A DNA stretch of 64,000 nucleotides from Paracidovorax wautersii (GCF_900113035.1 NZ_FONX01000008.1:124001-188000), one strand, 5' to 3'; counted from the stretch's first letter, positions 1-8,619 are shown. Translations and numbers: made by a program. The notes: generated by a model not told the origin, from the letters alone.

Positions 1-38
1 CTCAGGGCGGTGGAGGCGGGCGAAGCAGCGATGGTCAC
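1..38 (-). CDS. Possible 5' end of an unidentified gene running off the left edge
   Basis: On the minus strand an AGGAGA ribosome-binding site lies seven bases before a GTG codon at 36-38, followed by an open frame reading M-T-I-A-A-S-P-A-S-T-A-L to the edge. The gene would be divergent from the AraC regulator, a common arrangement for a regulator and its target. Only about 12 codons are visible, so no product can be named, and the call rests mainly on the good ribosome-binding site. Confidence 0.3.
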   Translation of the reverse strand, partial: MTIAASPASTAL

Positions 39-224
39 GGCGGTGTCTCCTGGCGGGCGGTCTCTGGCGGACGTCGGCATGCAAGTGCGCCGGCCCGGCC
101 CGCAGGGCGGGCGCGGCGCGGGGGCGCCTTCTGGCCTGCAGCATACGCCCGGGGGTGCCCGGCCTCCACCCCCGATCAGGCCAGAGAGGTTGCAAATCGT
201 GCCACCGCCGGACACACTGCCGCC

Positions 225-1322
225 ATGCGCCAGCCCCCTGCCCTCGCCCGCCCTACCACCACGACCCAGCCCGTCGCCGCCACGCCCATGGCCTTCGTGC
301 AGGCCATCGTGCAGGCCTATGCGCAGCGCGGCATGGACCCGGGCGGCGCGCTCGCAGCGGCACAAATCCCGCCAGAACGTGTGCATGATCCGGCCGCCCG
401 CATCACCGCGCTGCAGATGGAGGCGCTGTCGGCCGCCGCCATGCGCGAGCTGGACGACGAGGCGCTGGGCTGGTTCTCGCGCCGCCTGCCCTGGGGCAGC
501 TACGGCATGCTGGCGCGCGCCTCCATCAGCTCGCCCACGCTGGGCCTGGCGCTGCGGCGCTGGTGCCGCCACCATGCGCTGATCGCGGACGACATCGGCC
601 TGCACCTGGATGGCGACGGCGCCACCGCCACGCTGGCGCTGGCCGAGCACCGCAGCCTGGGCGGCCTGCGGGAGTTCTGCATCGTCTCGGTGCTGCGCAA
701 TGCGCTGGGGCTGGCGTGCTGGTTCATCGATTCACGCCTGCCGCTGCTGGAGGCGGCGTTCCCGTTCGCGCCGCCGCCGCATGCCGAGGTGTACCCGCTG
801 CTCTTCGGCGTGGCGCCGCGCTTCGGCGCGCCGCAGGCGCTGCTGCGCTTCGACGCGCGCTATCTCGACATGCCCCTGCAGCGCGACGAGGCCATGCTGC
901 GCCAGATGCTGCAGCGCGCCCTGCCGCTGACCGTGCGGCAGTACCGGCGCGACCGGCTGCTGGTGCAGCGGGTGCGCCAGCTGCTGGCCCACGCGCCGGA
1001 GCTGGCCCATAGCGCGCAGACGCTGGCCGCGCAGCTGCACGTGTCGCCGCGCACGCTGCACCGGCAGCTGAAGGAAGAAGGCGCCTCGCTGCAGGCGCTC
1101 AAGGACGAGGCGCGGCGCCAGCGGGTGATGGAGCTGCTGCTGCGCACCGACCGGCCCATCAAGGCCATCGCCCAGATGGCGGGCTTCGCCAGCGAAAAGA
1201 GCTTCACCCGCGCCTTCCGCCACTGGATGGCGATGGCGCCCACCGAATACCGGCGGCGCCAGCGCGCGGCCGCGCTGATGACCCCGCCGGCCCTGCCGGC
1301 TACAGGCCGTAGCAGCGCCTGA
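225..1322 (+). CDS. AraC-family transcriptional regulator (arabinose-binding-like N-terminal domain)
   Basis: A 365-residue DNA-binding regulator. Roughly residues 25-210 resemble the OruR/ArgR-type sensing domain found in AraC regulators of this length, and residues about 245-345 hold two helix-turn-helix units, with LAAQLHVSPRTLHRQLKEEG as the first recognition region and IAQMAGFASEKSFTRAFRHW as the second. The ligand is unknown. The ATG at 225 is used; an in-frame ATG at 288 (MAFVQAIV) is an equally plausible start because the first 21 residues are low-complexity. The 3' end overlaps the convergent phosphatase gene by 23 bases. A possible divergent gene at the left edge may be its target. 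Confidence 0.88.
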   Translation: MRQPPALARPTTTTQPVAATPMAFVQAIVQAYAQRGMDPGGALAAAQIPPERVHDPAARITALQMEALSAAAMRELDDEALGWFSRRLPWGSYGMLARASISSPTLGLALRRWCRHHALIADDIGLHLDGDGATATLALAEHRSLGGLREFCIVSVLRNALGLACWFIDSRLPLLEAAFPFAPPPHAEVYPLLFGVAPRFGAPQALLRFDARYLDMPLQRDEAMLRQMLQRALPLTVRQYRRDRLLVQRVRQLLAHAPELAHSAQTLAAQLHVSPRTLHRQLKEEGASLQALKDEARRQRVMELLLRTDRPIKAIAQMAGFASEKSFTRAFRHWMAMAPTEYRRRQRAAALMTPPALPATGRSSA

Positions 1323-2856
1323 GGCCGGCGTAGTCGTAGTAGTGGCTGCCGGGCGCGTAGCGCGCGGCCTCGCAGGCGGCGGGGAAGTCCACCTCCTGCT
1401 CGTTGAACAGCATCTTCACCAGCGTCACGCCCCAGGTGTCGCGCGCCACGTCCCACTGCACGTTGGTGGCCATGGGCGAGACGTCTTCGCCGCGCCAGGG
1501 GTTGCCGGCATAGGTGTAGGTGGAGGCCCGCGGCACGGGCGTGGCCGCATTGCGCAGGCCCAGCCGGGCGATGAAGGGGATCATGACCTCGGCATGGGTG
1601 AAGCGCAGGCGGGCGGCGTGGCCCATGTCGCCCTGGGCGATGCGGCCCACTTCGTCGAAGAAGTCCTGCAGCAGCGCCTGCGTGAAGCGGGTGGTGACGC
1701 CGCCGTACTCGGTCGCGGCCGGGCCCTTGCCGTAGAAGTCGTCGATGTCCTGCAGGTAGGCGAAGGTCGGCGCATGCTCCAGCGGCATGTAGGGGCTGAA
1801 GTCCAGGCCGCCGGTTTCGGCCTTCATGCCGGGGGCGATGATGTAGAGCTCGTAGAGCAGCGCGGCGGCATCCACCGCGCTCTGGATCCGGGTCTTGCCG
1901 TCGCCCGTCAGCGTGCTGGTGAAGCGGCCGTCGGCGCTGGCGAACGTGCGCTTGCCGTTGTTGGAGAAGCTGTAGGTGCCGGCATCGAGCTTGTCGATGA
2001 AGGCGCCGGTGAAGAGCCGCTCCAGCACGGCGCGGGCATGGGCGCGCACCTCGGGCGCATTGCGCGCGGCGGCCACCTTGGCGGCGGCCTCGGCGCCGAA
2101 GCCGGCCGCATCCTTGGCGGCGGCGTAGCGCTGGTAGTCCTGGCTGGCGGCCAGCACGGCGGCATGCACGGCGTTGCCATCGGTCACCGCATCGGTGCTG
2201 GTGGAGAGCTTGTGCGGATAGAGCTGGTAGCGGTCCACCACGGCCGGTGCGATGGCGGCGGCCGCAGCCGGCGCCGAGGCGGCCAGCGACGCGGCGAAGA
2301 ACTGCGAGCTGTCCACGGCGCGGTCCTGGCCGGAATTCAGCACCTCGATGGCCCGCGCGCGGCCCTGGTAGCGCTGTCCGGAGAAGAGATCCGGGTCGCG
2401 CTGCACCAGGCGGGCGGCCAGCTGGCGGTGCTCGGCGATGCCCACCTGGGTGAGGTTGCCGTAGCCCGGCGTGCTGATGCCGGCGACGCCCCAGCCCAGA
2501 ACGAAGTTGGCCTGCATGATCGTCTGCACGTCCGGGCCCAGCTGCTGGCCCAGGGCGGTGAGCGCGCCATCGGCCTTGGCCCGCGTCCACATGTTCAGCA
2601 CCGCGTCGTCGTACTTCAGGCTGGACAGGCCGCGCGAGCCGTGCCGGGCGACGAGTTCGGCATACACCGTGCTGAAGCCGGGCGGCGGCGCTTCGTAGCT
2701 CGCCAGCGACTGGCGGGGCTGGTAGCCCGTCTTGGTGGCGTAGAAGCCCGAAGAGGCCGCGGCCGGCGTGCCGTCGCCCCCGCCGCCACAGGCGGCAAGC
2801 GAGAAGGTGGCGGCCAGGCAGGCCCAGCGAAGGGAGGAGAGGAAAGAAGAAGGCAT
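1300..2856 (-). CDS. Histidine acid phosphatase lipoprotein, phytase/MINPP type
   Basis: A 518-residue exported phosphatase of histidine phosphatase clade 2. It starts with a lipoprotein signal peptide whose lipobox LAAC is followed by a glycine run, so it should be anchored in the envelope. The catalytic motif is VARHGSRG (about residue 70) and the distal proton-donor motif is HAE in THAEVMIPFIARLG. HAE rather than HD points to the multiple inositol polyphosphate phosphatase/phytase branch, so phosphate release from inositol phosphates is a reasonable inference. The ATG at 2856 was chosen because it gives the signal peptide; the open frame continues upstream without such a signal. A HAD phosphatase gene lies just upstream on the same strand. 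Confidence 0.82.
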   Translation of the reverse strand: MPSSFLSSLRWACLAATFSLAACGGGGDGTPAAASSGFYATKTGYQPRQSLASYEAPPPGFSTVYAELVARHGSRGLSSLKYDDAVLNMWTRAKADGALTALGQQLGPDVQTIMQANFVLGWGVAGISTPGYGNLTQVGIAEHRQLAARLVQRDPDLFSGQRYQGRARAIEVLNSGQDRAVDSSQFFAASLAASAPAAAAAIAPAVVDRYQLYPHKLSTSTDAVTDGNAVHAAVLAASQDYQRYAAAKDAAGFGAEAAAKVAAARNAPEVRAHARAVLERLFTGAFIDKLDAGTYSFSNNGKRTFASADGRFTSTLTGDGKTRIQSAVDAAALLYELYIIAPGMKAETGGLDFSPYMPLEHAPTFAYLQDIDDFYGKGPAATEYGGVTTRFTQALLQDFFDEVGRIAQGDMGHAARLRFTHAEVMIPFIARLGLRNAATPVPRASTYTYAGNPWRGEDVSPMATNVQWDVARDTWGVTLVKMLFNEQEVDFPAACEAARYAPGSHYYDYAGLRRCYGL

Positions 2857-2957
2857 GACGGCTGCAATGGCAGAGGAACCCACGGAACCCGCCAGCCTAG
2901 GGCAGGCCCGTGGCAGCGTCATGACAGAAAGGCGCGGCCAGCGCCCCGGCGCACGCC

Positions 2958-3629
2958 TCAGGCCGCGTCCAGCAGGCCCGGCAGCTCGTCCATGCGCGTG
3001 ATGATCTTTTGGGCACCGGCGGCCCGTAGCGCCTCGGCCACGTCGTGGCCCGGGCCGCCGGGGCTGTAGCCCACCACCGTGGCGCCCGCGGCCACGCCGG
3101 CGGTGACGCCCGTGGCCGAATCCTCCACCACCAGGCAGCGCGCGGGCGGCACGCCCAGGGCGGCGGCGGCGGCCAGATAGACGTCGGGCGCGGGCTTGGT
3201 GCGCGGCATCTCGTGGCCGCTGAAGACCTGGCCCGCGAAGAGCGGAGCCAGCCCGGTCTTGGCCAGCTGCAGCTCGACCTTCTCGCGGTCGGCGCCCGAG
3301 GCGCAGGCGATGCGCCCGCCCAGCCGCTCGCGCACGGCGGCCACGGCCTCGGCCGCGCCGGGAATGGCCTGCAGCTCCGCGGCCAGCGCGACGTTGCGGC
3401 GGGCGTAGAACTCGGCCATCCATGCATCGGTCAGCGGCCGGCCGGTGTGGGCCTCGATGCGCGCGGTTTCCGCACGCACGGCCTTGCCCAGGAAGATGCC
3501 CATGCACTCTTCGTGCGTCATCTCCCAGCCGGTTTCGGCCAGCAGGTCGCGCAGCACGCGGTGGGTGATGGGTTCGCTGTCCACCAGAACACCATCGCAA
3601 TCGAACAGCACCGCATCGAAGGCCAGCAT
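2958..3629 (-). CDS. HAD-superfamily phosphatase (subfamily IA, beta-phosphoglucomutase-like)
   Basis: A 223-residue cytoplasmic phosphohydrolase. Motif I is FDCDGVLVDSEP near the N terminus (nucleophile Asp and acid Asp), motif II the serine in CASGADREK, motif III the lysine in RTKPAPDVYL, and motif IV EDSATG. An alpha-helical cap lies between motifs I and II. The layout matches YieH/YcjU-type sugar-phosphate phosphatases or beta-phosphoglucomutases; the substrate cannot be read from sequence. The ATG at 3629 is preferred over a TTG at 3656. It precedes the phytase-like gene by about 100 bases on the same strand, so the two may cooperate in phosphate scavenging. Confidence 0.85.
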   Translation of the reverse strand: MLAFDAVLFDCDGVLVDSEPITHRVLRDLLAETGWEMTHEECMGIFLGKAVRAETARIEAHTGRPLTDAWMAEFYARRNVALAAELQAIPGAAEAVAAVRERLGGRIACASGADREKVELQLAKTGLAPLFAGQVFSGHEMPRTKPAPDVYLAAAAALGVPPARCLVVEDSATGVTAGVAAGATVVGYSPGGPGHDVAEALRAAGAQKIITRMDELPGLLDAA

Positions 3630-3655
3630 GTCAACGTCTTTCCCAAAGAGGTTCA

Positions 3656-3686
3656 AAGAAAAAAAGAAAGCGCCCGAAGGCGCCTC
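3656..3686 (-). terminator. Intrinsic terminator
   Basis: Read on the minus strand, GGCGC-TTCG-GGCGC forms a short stem with a stable tetraloop and is followed by a T-rich run (TTTCTTTTTTTC). It lies downstream of the repeat lipoprotein gene (ends 3741) and before the HAD gene, so it should separate their transcripts. Confidence 0.75.
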
Positions 3687-3740
3687 TGAGTATGCGTCAG
3701 CCCGGTGGTGGCGCCGGGCCGGACGACCTTGCTGCCGTCA

Positions 3741-4784
3741 TCAGTTCGGGAAGGCGATCCCCGCCAGCGGGCTGCGCAGGCTGGCCGCGTTGCGCGCCGA
3801 CAAGGTGTAGACGCTGCGGTCATCGGTCGTCAGGTCGCTCACGAAGAAGAGGCCCTGGGCGGCGAGCTGGTTCATGGCGGCCAGCTTCTGGCTGGCCGAA
3901 GCCTGCAGGCTGACGGCGGCCAGGTCGTAGTCGATGGGGCCGTTCTGCGCCGAGCTCTTCTCGAAGACCTGCGCGGACGCCTGGCCCTGCAGCACGAACG
4001 TGCCCAGATAGAACCGGCCCTGGGCGCCCTGCTCGTTCAGCCGCTGGCGCAGCGCGTCCCCCGAGGCCATGCCGCCGGAGCCGGAGATGGGGATCACGGT
4101 GTAGGCGTAGGTGGTGGCGCTGGAGTCCTTGGCGTAGAGATTGAAGCTGTCCGGGCCCGCGCCGAAGGGGCCGACCAGCCGGTAGCCCCGGGCGCCCTCG
4201 GCATTGAGCTGGGCCTGGAAGGCGTCGCTGCCCAGGCTGCCGGAGATGGGCAGCCGTTCGTAGGAATAGGTCACGCTGCGGGTCGTGTCGCGCACCGTGA
4301 GCAGGCGGATGCCCGAGGCGTCGGACAGATAGGGCGCCTTGAAGGCGAAGCCGCGCGCGCCCTGCTGGTTGAGCTGCGCCACCAGGGCATCGCCCGAACT
4401 GGCCTGGGCGACGAACTCGTAGGCCAGCCGCGAGCCGCTGTGTGCGGTATCGGAGACGTAGAAGTCCGTGCCCGTGCTGCCGCTGCCGGTGGACTGCGTT
4501 CCGATGAAGGCGTAGCCGCGCGAGCCCTGGTCGTTGAACGCCGCGAGTGCCGCAGCCCCCGAGGCGGCGGGCTGCATGGCGTACTGGCCGGTGACCTGCT
4601 GTGCGGGCGCGCCCCCGCCACCGCCGCTTCCGCCACCATTGCCGCCGCCTCCGCTGCTGCCGCCATCACCCCCGCCGGGAGCCGTACCCACGCCGCCATC
4701 GCCCCCTCCCCCGCCTCCACACGCAGCCAGGCAGGCGGCCAGGACGAGAGACGCAGCGCGACGGGTCATCGGAAGAGAGATCAT
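3741..4784 (-). CDS. Lipoprotein of five degenerate repeats, function unknown
   Basis: A 347-residue predicted lipoprotein: signal peptide with lipobox LAAC, a Gly-rich linker to about residue 60, then five repeats of about 55 residues. Each repeat carries a core of the form L-N-x-Q-G-A-R-G-[YF]: FNDQGSRGYAFIG, LNQQGARGFAFKA, LNAEGARGYRLVG, LNEQGAQGRFYLG and a decayed MNQLAAQGLFFVS. The core resembles the L-N-xx-G-xx-G-W-E pattern of DUF4177-like small domains, but that link is inferred. The ATG at 4784 is chosen because it opens the signal peptide; upstream codons would add 50 unlikely residues. It is divergent from the LuxR regulator gene. I do not recognise a named family. Confidence 0.7.
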   Translation of the reverse strand: MISLPMTRRAASLVLAACLAACGGGGGGDGGVGTAPGGGDGGSSGGGGNGGGSGGGGGAPAQQVTGQYAMQPAASGAAALAAFNDQGSRGYAFIGTQSTGSGSTGTDFYVSDTAHSGSRLAYEFVAQASSGDALVAQLNQQGARGFAFKAPYLSDASGIRLLTVRDTTRSVTYSYERLPISGSLGSDAFQAQLNAEGARGYRLVGPFGAGPDSFNLYAKDSSATTYAYTVIPISGSGGMASGDALRQRLNEQGAQGRFYLGTFVLQGQASAQVFEKSSAQNGPIDYDLAAVSLQASASQKLAAMNQLAAQGLFFVSDLTTDDRSVYTLSARNAASLRSPLAGIAFPN

Positions 4785-5062
4785 GAAAAATCCTTGGTTG
4801 ACATCAGGGTTGGACAGCCGGCAGCCCCGTTGCGGCACGGCAACAATGCAGCGCCGCGATACCCGGCAGAAAGAATTGTTTGCAGCCCGCGCCACTGGCC
4901 GACACCCCCCTGGGGCCGGGTTTTTGTTACACACTGCAGACCGATGCGTTCACCAGGCAGGCCCTGCCGGGACCGGCGCTGAACGCCCGAGTCCGCCTTG
5001 CACGAGCCCTGTGCCGAACTGCCGCTGCAGGCCCACGCCTTCGGCCCTTGAACTGGATTGCC

Positions 5063-5761
5063 ATGAATTCCACCGCGCCCTGCCCCCTCCCGGAGCCGCG
5101 CTATGCCCTGGTCCTGGACGACCACCCTCTCGTCGCCCGTGGCATGAGCGAGTTCCTTCGCCAGCTGCCCTGCCTGCAGGATTCCGTCTTCGTCAACACC
5201 ACCGAAGAGGCGCTGCGCACCATCGCCACGCGCGGCCAGCCCGCGCTGACGCTGATGGATTTCTGGCTCGCCGAGGGCCCCACCACGCACTGCGTGCGCG
5301 ACCTGCTCGCGCTGGCGCCGCAGACGCGGGTGCTGATGGTGAGCGGCGACAACCACCCGGGCATCGCGCTCAAGGCGCGCAGCTGCGGCGCGCACGGCTT
5401 CATCCACAAGCAGCGCTGCCCCGAGGTGTTCGCGCAGGCGGCCACGGCCGTGCTGCAGGGCGGCATCTGGTTCGACGAAGAGATCGTCGCCTCGCCCGGA
5501 GCGCAGCTGCGCGAGCTGCCGATGTCGCCGGCCGAGCTGGGCCTCACGCCGCGGCAGGGGCAGATCCTGGCGCTGCTGCTCGAAGGCCTGCCCAACAAGC
5601 ACATCGCCGCGACCCTGAACCTCTCGGAGCACACGGTGAAGGAGCATGTGACCGCCCTGCTGGGCAAGCTGGGCGCGCGCAACCGGGTGGAGGCCATCTC
5701 CCGCCTGCGCGGCGTGCGGCTGGAATTCCAGGCGCAGGGCCTGGCGCCGGCCGCGAGCTAG
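5063..5761 (+). CDS. LuxR/NarL-family response regulator
   Basis: A 232-residue two-component output protein. Residues about 12-130 are a receiver domain with the acidic pair in LVLDDHP, the phospho-acceptor Asp in LTLMDFWL and the conserved Lys in FIHKQ. Residues about 160-220 are a LuxR helix-turn-helix: LTPRQGQILALLLEGLPNKH, then LNLSEHTVKEHVTALLGKLG. The ATG at 5063 gives a standard NarL-length protein. The hybrid kinase on the other side of the palindromic element (6186-8045) is the obvious candidate partner, though the genes are convergent rather than co-transcribed. Confidence 0.88.
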   Translation: MNSTAPCPLPEPRYALVLDDHPLVARGMSEFLRQLPCLQDSVFVNTTEEALRTIATRGQPALTLMDFWLAEGPTTHCVRDLLALAPQTRVLMVSGDNHPGIALKARSCGAHGFIHKQRCPEVFAQAATAVLQGGIWFDEEIVASPGAQLRELPMSPAELGLTPRQGQILALLLEGLPNKHIAATLNLSEHTVKEHVTALLGKLGARNRVEAISRLRGVRLEFQAQGLAPAAS

Positions 5762-5847
5762 AGCGACGCGCGGCGCGCAGCCGCTGCCAAGCGCTTCAGG
5801 GGCCTGCCCGCCCCCGTTCGGCGCAGCCGCAGCGACATGCTTGCTTA

Positions 5848-6116
5848 GAACGTGTTTACGATCTCCCAGGGGTCGCGCAGCTACGTCGGCGGGATGGGAT
5901 GCAAGGCGCGGTGCGCAGTGGATAGCTCGGGCTATCCACAAGCGCCGCAACGCCGCAGACCGCCCGCCGACGTAGCTGCCCTTCGGGTTGGAGCGAAATC
6001 GGGCGATTGGACGCCCCGGCTGCTTGCATGGGCATCAGCCCATGCGGCGCATCCGAAGCATCCACTCATCCCGATTGCGCTCCAACGCGATCCCCTGCGA
6101 GATCGTAAACACGTTC
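5848..6116. mobile_element. MITE-like element with long terminal inverted repeats and 3-bp target duplication
   Basis: A 269-bp non-coding element. Its ends are near-perfect inverted repeats: GAACGTGTTTACGATCTC plus CCAGGGG on the left (5848-5872) and the complementary sequence on the right (6092-6116), with one mismatch in about 25. TTA flanks both ends (5845-5847 and 6117-6119), consistent with a 3-bp target duplication. Inside are two further nested dyads: AGCTACGTCGGCGGG against CCCGCCGACGTAGCT (5879-5977) around a hairpin GTGGATAG/CTATCCAC, and TTGGAGCGAAATCGGG against CCCGATTGCGCTCCAA (5988-6085) around GCATGGGC/GCCCATGC. There is no transposase. It fills the gap between two convergent two-component genes. 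Confidence 0.8.
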
Positions 6117-6185
6117 TTACAAGCGGCGCACGCTGCCTGCCACATCGCATCCTGCCGTGCCGCCGCCCTCCATGGCGGGGCGCCG

Positions 6186-8045
6186 CTACGGCGTATCGCT
6201 CTTGCCCTCGCCCGGCGGCTCCGCCACCGCAAGCCAGTGCGCCAGCAGGCCATACAGCAGCTCAGGCTCCAGCGGCTTGCGCAGCACCAGGTAGCCGTCT
6301 TCCTCCGCCCGGTCCACGCCTGCGGCGGCGTGCTCGCCGGTGAGCAGCGCGCCGCGCGAATGCCCGCAGCGCTGGAGCACGGCCTGCAGCACGGCCAGGC
6401 CGCTTTCGCCGCCGGCCAGCCGGTAGTCGCACACCACGGCATCGGGCGCATAGCCCTCGTCCAGCCAGGCCAGGGCCTGCGCGCCGCCGGCCGCTGCGCG
6501 CACCTGCACGCCCCACGACTGCAGCAGCCCGGTGAGCGCGGAGGTGACCTGGGGGTCGTCGTCCACCAGCAGGCAGCGCCCGGTCAGCGATGCGTCCGGC
6601 GGCACCACGGGCAGGTGCGCCGGCGCTGCGGCGGGGCGGATGCCGGGGCGCACGGCCGGCAGCTCCAGCCAGAAGCAGGAGCCGCGCTGCGGCGTGGACT
6701 CGAAGCCGTAGTCCGCACCCGTCAGCTGCGCGCCGCGCGCCACCACCGCCAGGCCCAGGCCGTGTCCCTCGGCCGTGGCCTGCACGCCGTTCTTCCCGCG
6801 CGCATAGGGCGCATAGATGCGCTCGCGGTCCTGCTGGGCGATGCCGGCCCCCGTGTCCCAGACTTCGATGCGCCAGCGGCTGCCGCGCAGGCGCGCGCCG
6901 AGCAGCACGCCGCCCGAAGGCGTATAGCGCAGCGCGTTCTGCAGCAGGTTGAACACCATCTGCCGCAGCAGGGCCGGATCGGCACGCACCCACGGGTCCT
7001 GGCTGCGCGGCAGGAAGAGGCGCAGCCTCAGGCCCCGGTGATCGGCATCGGGGCCGAAGATGCGGGCCGCGTCCTCGAAGACGGCGGCCAGCGCCAGGTC
7101 TTCGTGCCGCGCCGTGAATTCGCCCGACTCCAGCCGCGAGAGGTCGAGCAGCGCGTTGAACATGAAGCTCAGCGAGCGCACGCATTCCTGCACGTCGCGC
7201 AGCAGCGGCGAGAGCTGCGCGTCGGCATTGCGCTGCACTGCCGCCTGCACCAGCAGGCCCATGGCATGCAGCGGCTGGCGCAGGTCGTGGCTGGTGGTGG
7301 AGATGAAGCGGTCGCGCTCCAGCAGGGCGTTTTCGGCCTCCTCCTTGGCGAGGCGGTAGCGCTCGGCCAGCCGCAGGCGCTGGCGCTCCTGCTCCACCTG
7401 CTGCTCGATGAGCCGGCGCCCGCCCCAGGCGTGCCGCGCGATCACGGCGCCGTAGAGCAGCGTGAGCGGCAGCAGGTATTTCCAGCGCAGCGGAAAGGCC
7501 CAGGGCACGGCCACCGCCATGGGCACGAAGACCACGGCGTAGAAGCGCCAGAAGACCTGCGGCAGCGGCGCGACGAAGGTGGCGGTGGAGGCCAGGATGG
7601 CGCACAGGCAGATATAGACGACCAGCCGGAACTCCACCGTGCCGCCGTAGAGGCCGAAGCCCAGCGGCGCGATCCAGAACAGGCCGACGATGATGGCGGT
7701 GCGGGCGTAGTGCCGCTCCCAGCGCTGCACGGCCTGCGCCTGGATGAGCGGCGCGCCGCGCTGCATGCGGCGGCGCTGCCAGTTCAGCCCGCACGCGGCC
7801 ATCACGAAGCCGGCCCAGCAGGCCCAGAGGCCCACATGGCCGGGCGCGAAGCCGTACATCCAGCACAGCACGCCGGGAATGACCAGCGCCGCGGCCTCGG
7901 TGGAGCCGCGCTCCGAGAGCGACAGCAGCAGCCGCCGCTTCATGGCCAGCTCCAGCTGCGGCTCGCCCTCGCCCGGCAGCAGGGAGGCCGACCAGGACGC
8001 CGGCGCGGCGTCGTCTTCCTGGGGAATCGAGGGGCTGCGTGGCAT
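6186..8045 (-). CDS. Membrane-bound hybrid sensor histidine kinase
   Basis: A 619-residue sensor kinase. Residues about 50-215 contain around six hydrophobic segments and little periplasmic sequence, so the signal is probably sensed in or near the membrane. A coiled linker follows (EQQVEQERQRLRLAERYRL). The phospho-acceptor His is in STTSHDLRQPLHAMGLL, the N box in NLLQNALRYTPSGG, the G1 box in VWDTGAGI and the G2 box in GHGLGLAVV. The C-terminal receiver domain (about 495-610) has LLVDDDPQV, the phosphorylatable Asp in VVCDYRLAGG and the Lys in LRKPLEPE. The ATG at 8045 is the first plausible start in frame. Likely partner: the convergent LuxR regulator at 5063-5761. Confidence 0.9.
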   Translation of the reverse strand: MPRSPSIPQEDDAAPASWSASLLPGEGEPQLELAMKRRLLLSLSERGSTEAAALVIPGVLCWMYGFAPGHVGLWACWAGFVMAACGLNWQRRRMQRGAPLIQAQAVQRWERHYARTAIIVGLFWIAPLGFGLYGGTVEFRLVVYICLCAILASTATFVAPLPQVFWRFYAVVFVPMAVAVPWAFPLRWKYLLPLTLLYGAVIARHAWGGRRLIEQQVEQERQRLRLAERYRLAKEEAENALLERDRFISTTSHDLRQPLHAMGLLVQAAVQRNADAQLSPLLRDVQECVRSLSFMFNALLDLSRLESGEFTARHEDLALAAVFEDAARIFGPDADHRGLRLRLFLPRSQDPWVRADPALLRQMVFNLLQNALRYTPSGGVLLGARLRGSRWRIEVWDTGAGIAQQDRERIYAPYARGKNGVQATAEGHGLGLAVVARGAQLTGADYGFESTPQRGSCFWLELPAVRPGIRPAAAPAHLPVVPPDASLTGRCLLVDDDPQVTSALTGLLQSWGVQVRAAAGGAQALAWLDEGYAPDAVVCDYRLAGGESGLAVLQAVLQRCGHSRGALLTGEHAAAGVDRAEEDGYLVLRKPLEPELLYGLLAHWLAVAEPPGEGKSDTP

Positions 8046-8071
8046 GGGCGAGGCGTGCAGGCTCGGCCGCG

Positions 8072-8488
8072 TCAGCGCAGGTCGCCGTCCACGTAGTACC
8101 AGCGGCCGGCGGTGCGCACGAAGCGGCTGGTCTCGTGCAGGCGGTGGGCGCGCCCGCCGGGGGCGCGCTGGCGGGCGACGAATTCGACCTCGGCACTGTC
8201 GGGCCCCAGCTGGCGGTGCGCGCGCACCTCCAGGCCCAGCCAGCGTGTGCCCGGGTCGAAGTCGATGGAGGCGGGGCGGTGGGCCGCATCCCAGGTGGCC
8301 AGCAGATAGGGGCCGTCTTCGCGCACGAAGGCGGTGTAGCGCGAGCGCATCAGGCTTTCGGCATCGGGTGCGGGACAGTCGTCCCAGTGGCCGAGGTAGC
8401 GGCCGCAGCAGTCGGCATAGGCCAGCGGGGAGCGGGTGCGGGCCGGGGTGCGGCCGCAGGGGCAGGGAGAGCGGGGGTCCAGGGACAT
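8072..8488 (-). CDS. YchJ-family protein with SEC-C zinc motif
   Basis: A 138-residue small protein. The N terminus carries SPCPCG, with a second Cys pair in YADCCGRY, the SEC-C type zinc site seen in YchJ/UPF0225 proteins. The body (RYTAFVREDGPYLLATW, HETSRFVRTAGRWYYVDGDL) matches the family's NTF2-like fold. The biochemical role is not established. The ATG at 8488 (MSLDPRSPCPCG) fits the family start better than the upstream codon, which would add 14 residues of Pro/Ser sequence. It ends 26 bases before the kinase start on the same strand and is divergent from the DUF421 gene. Confidence 0.85.
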   Translation of the reverse strand: MSLDPRSPCPCGRTPARTRSPLAYADCCGRYLGHWDDCPAPDAESLMRSRYTAFVREDGPYLLATWDAAHRPASIDFDPGTRWLGLEVRAHRQLGPDSAEVEFVARQRAPGGRAHRLHETSRFVRTAGRWYYVDGDLR

Positions 8489-8619
8489 CGGCGAAGGAAG
8501 CGGCGGGATCGGTGAAGGTCGGGCGGGCATTCTTGCATTGCGCAGGCCGGCCCCATTGCTGCCATGATGGCAGACCCCGCAGCGGCGGGATCAACGTCGT
8601 TCATGAGGAGATTGCACCG

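Noticed and set aside
1342..3069. Long plus-strand open frame opposite the phosphatase and HAD genes
   Set aside because: It is the antisense shadow of GC-rich genes; the protein is a low-complexity run of His, Ala, Gly and Arg with no domain, while the minus strand has clear motifs.
4895..4935. Intrinsic terminator CCCC-CCT-GGGG followed by TTTTT in the lipoprotein-LuxR gap
   Set aside because: The stem is only four pairs and the position, between two divergent genes, makes a terminator unlikely; it may be part of a promoter region.
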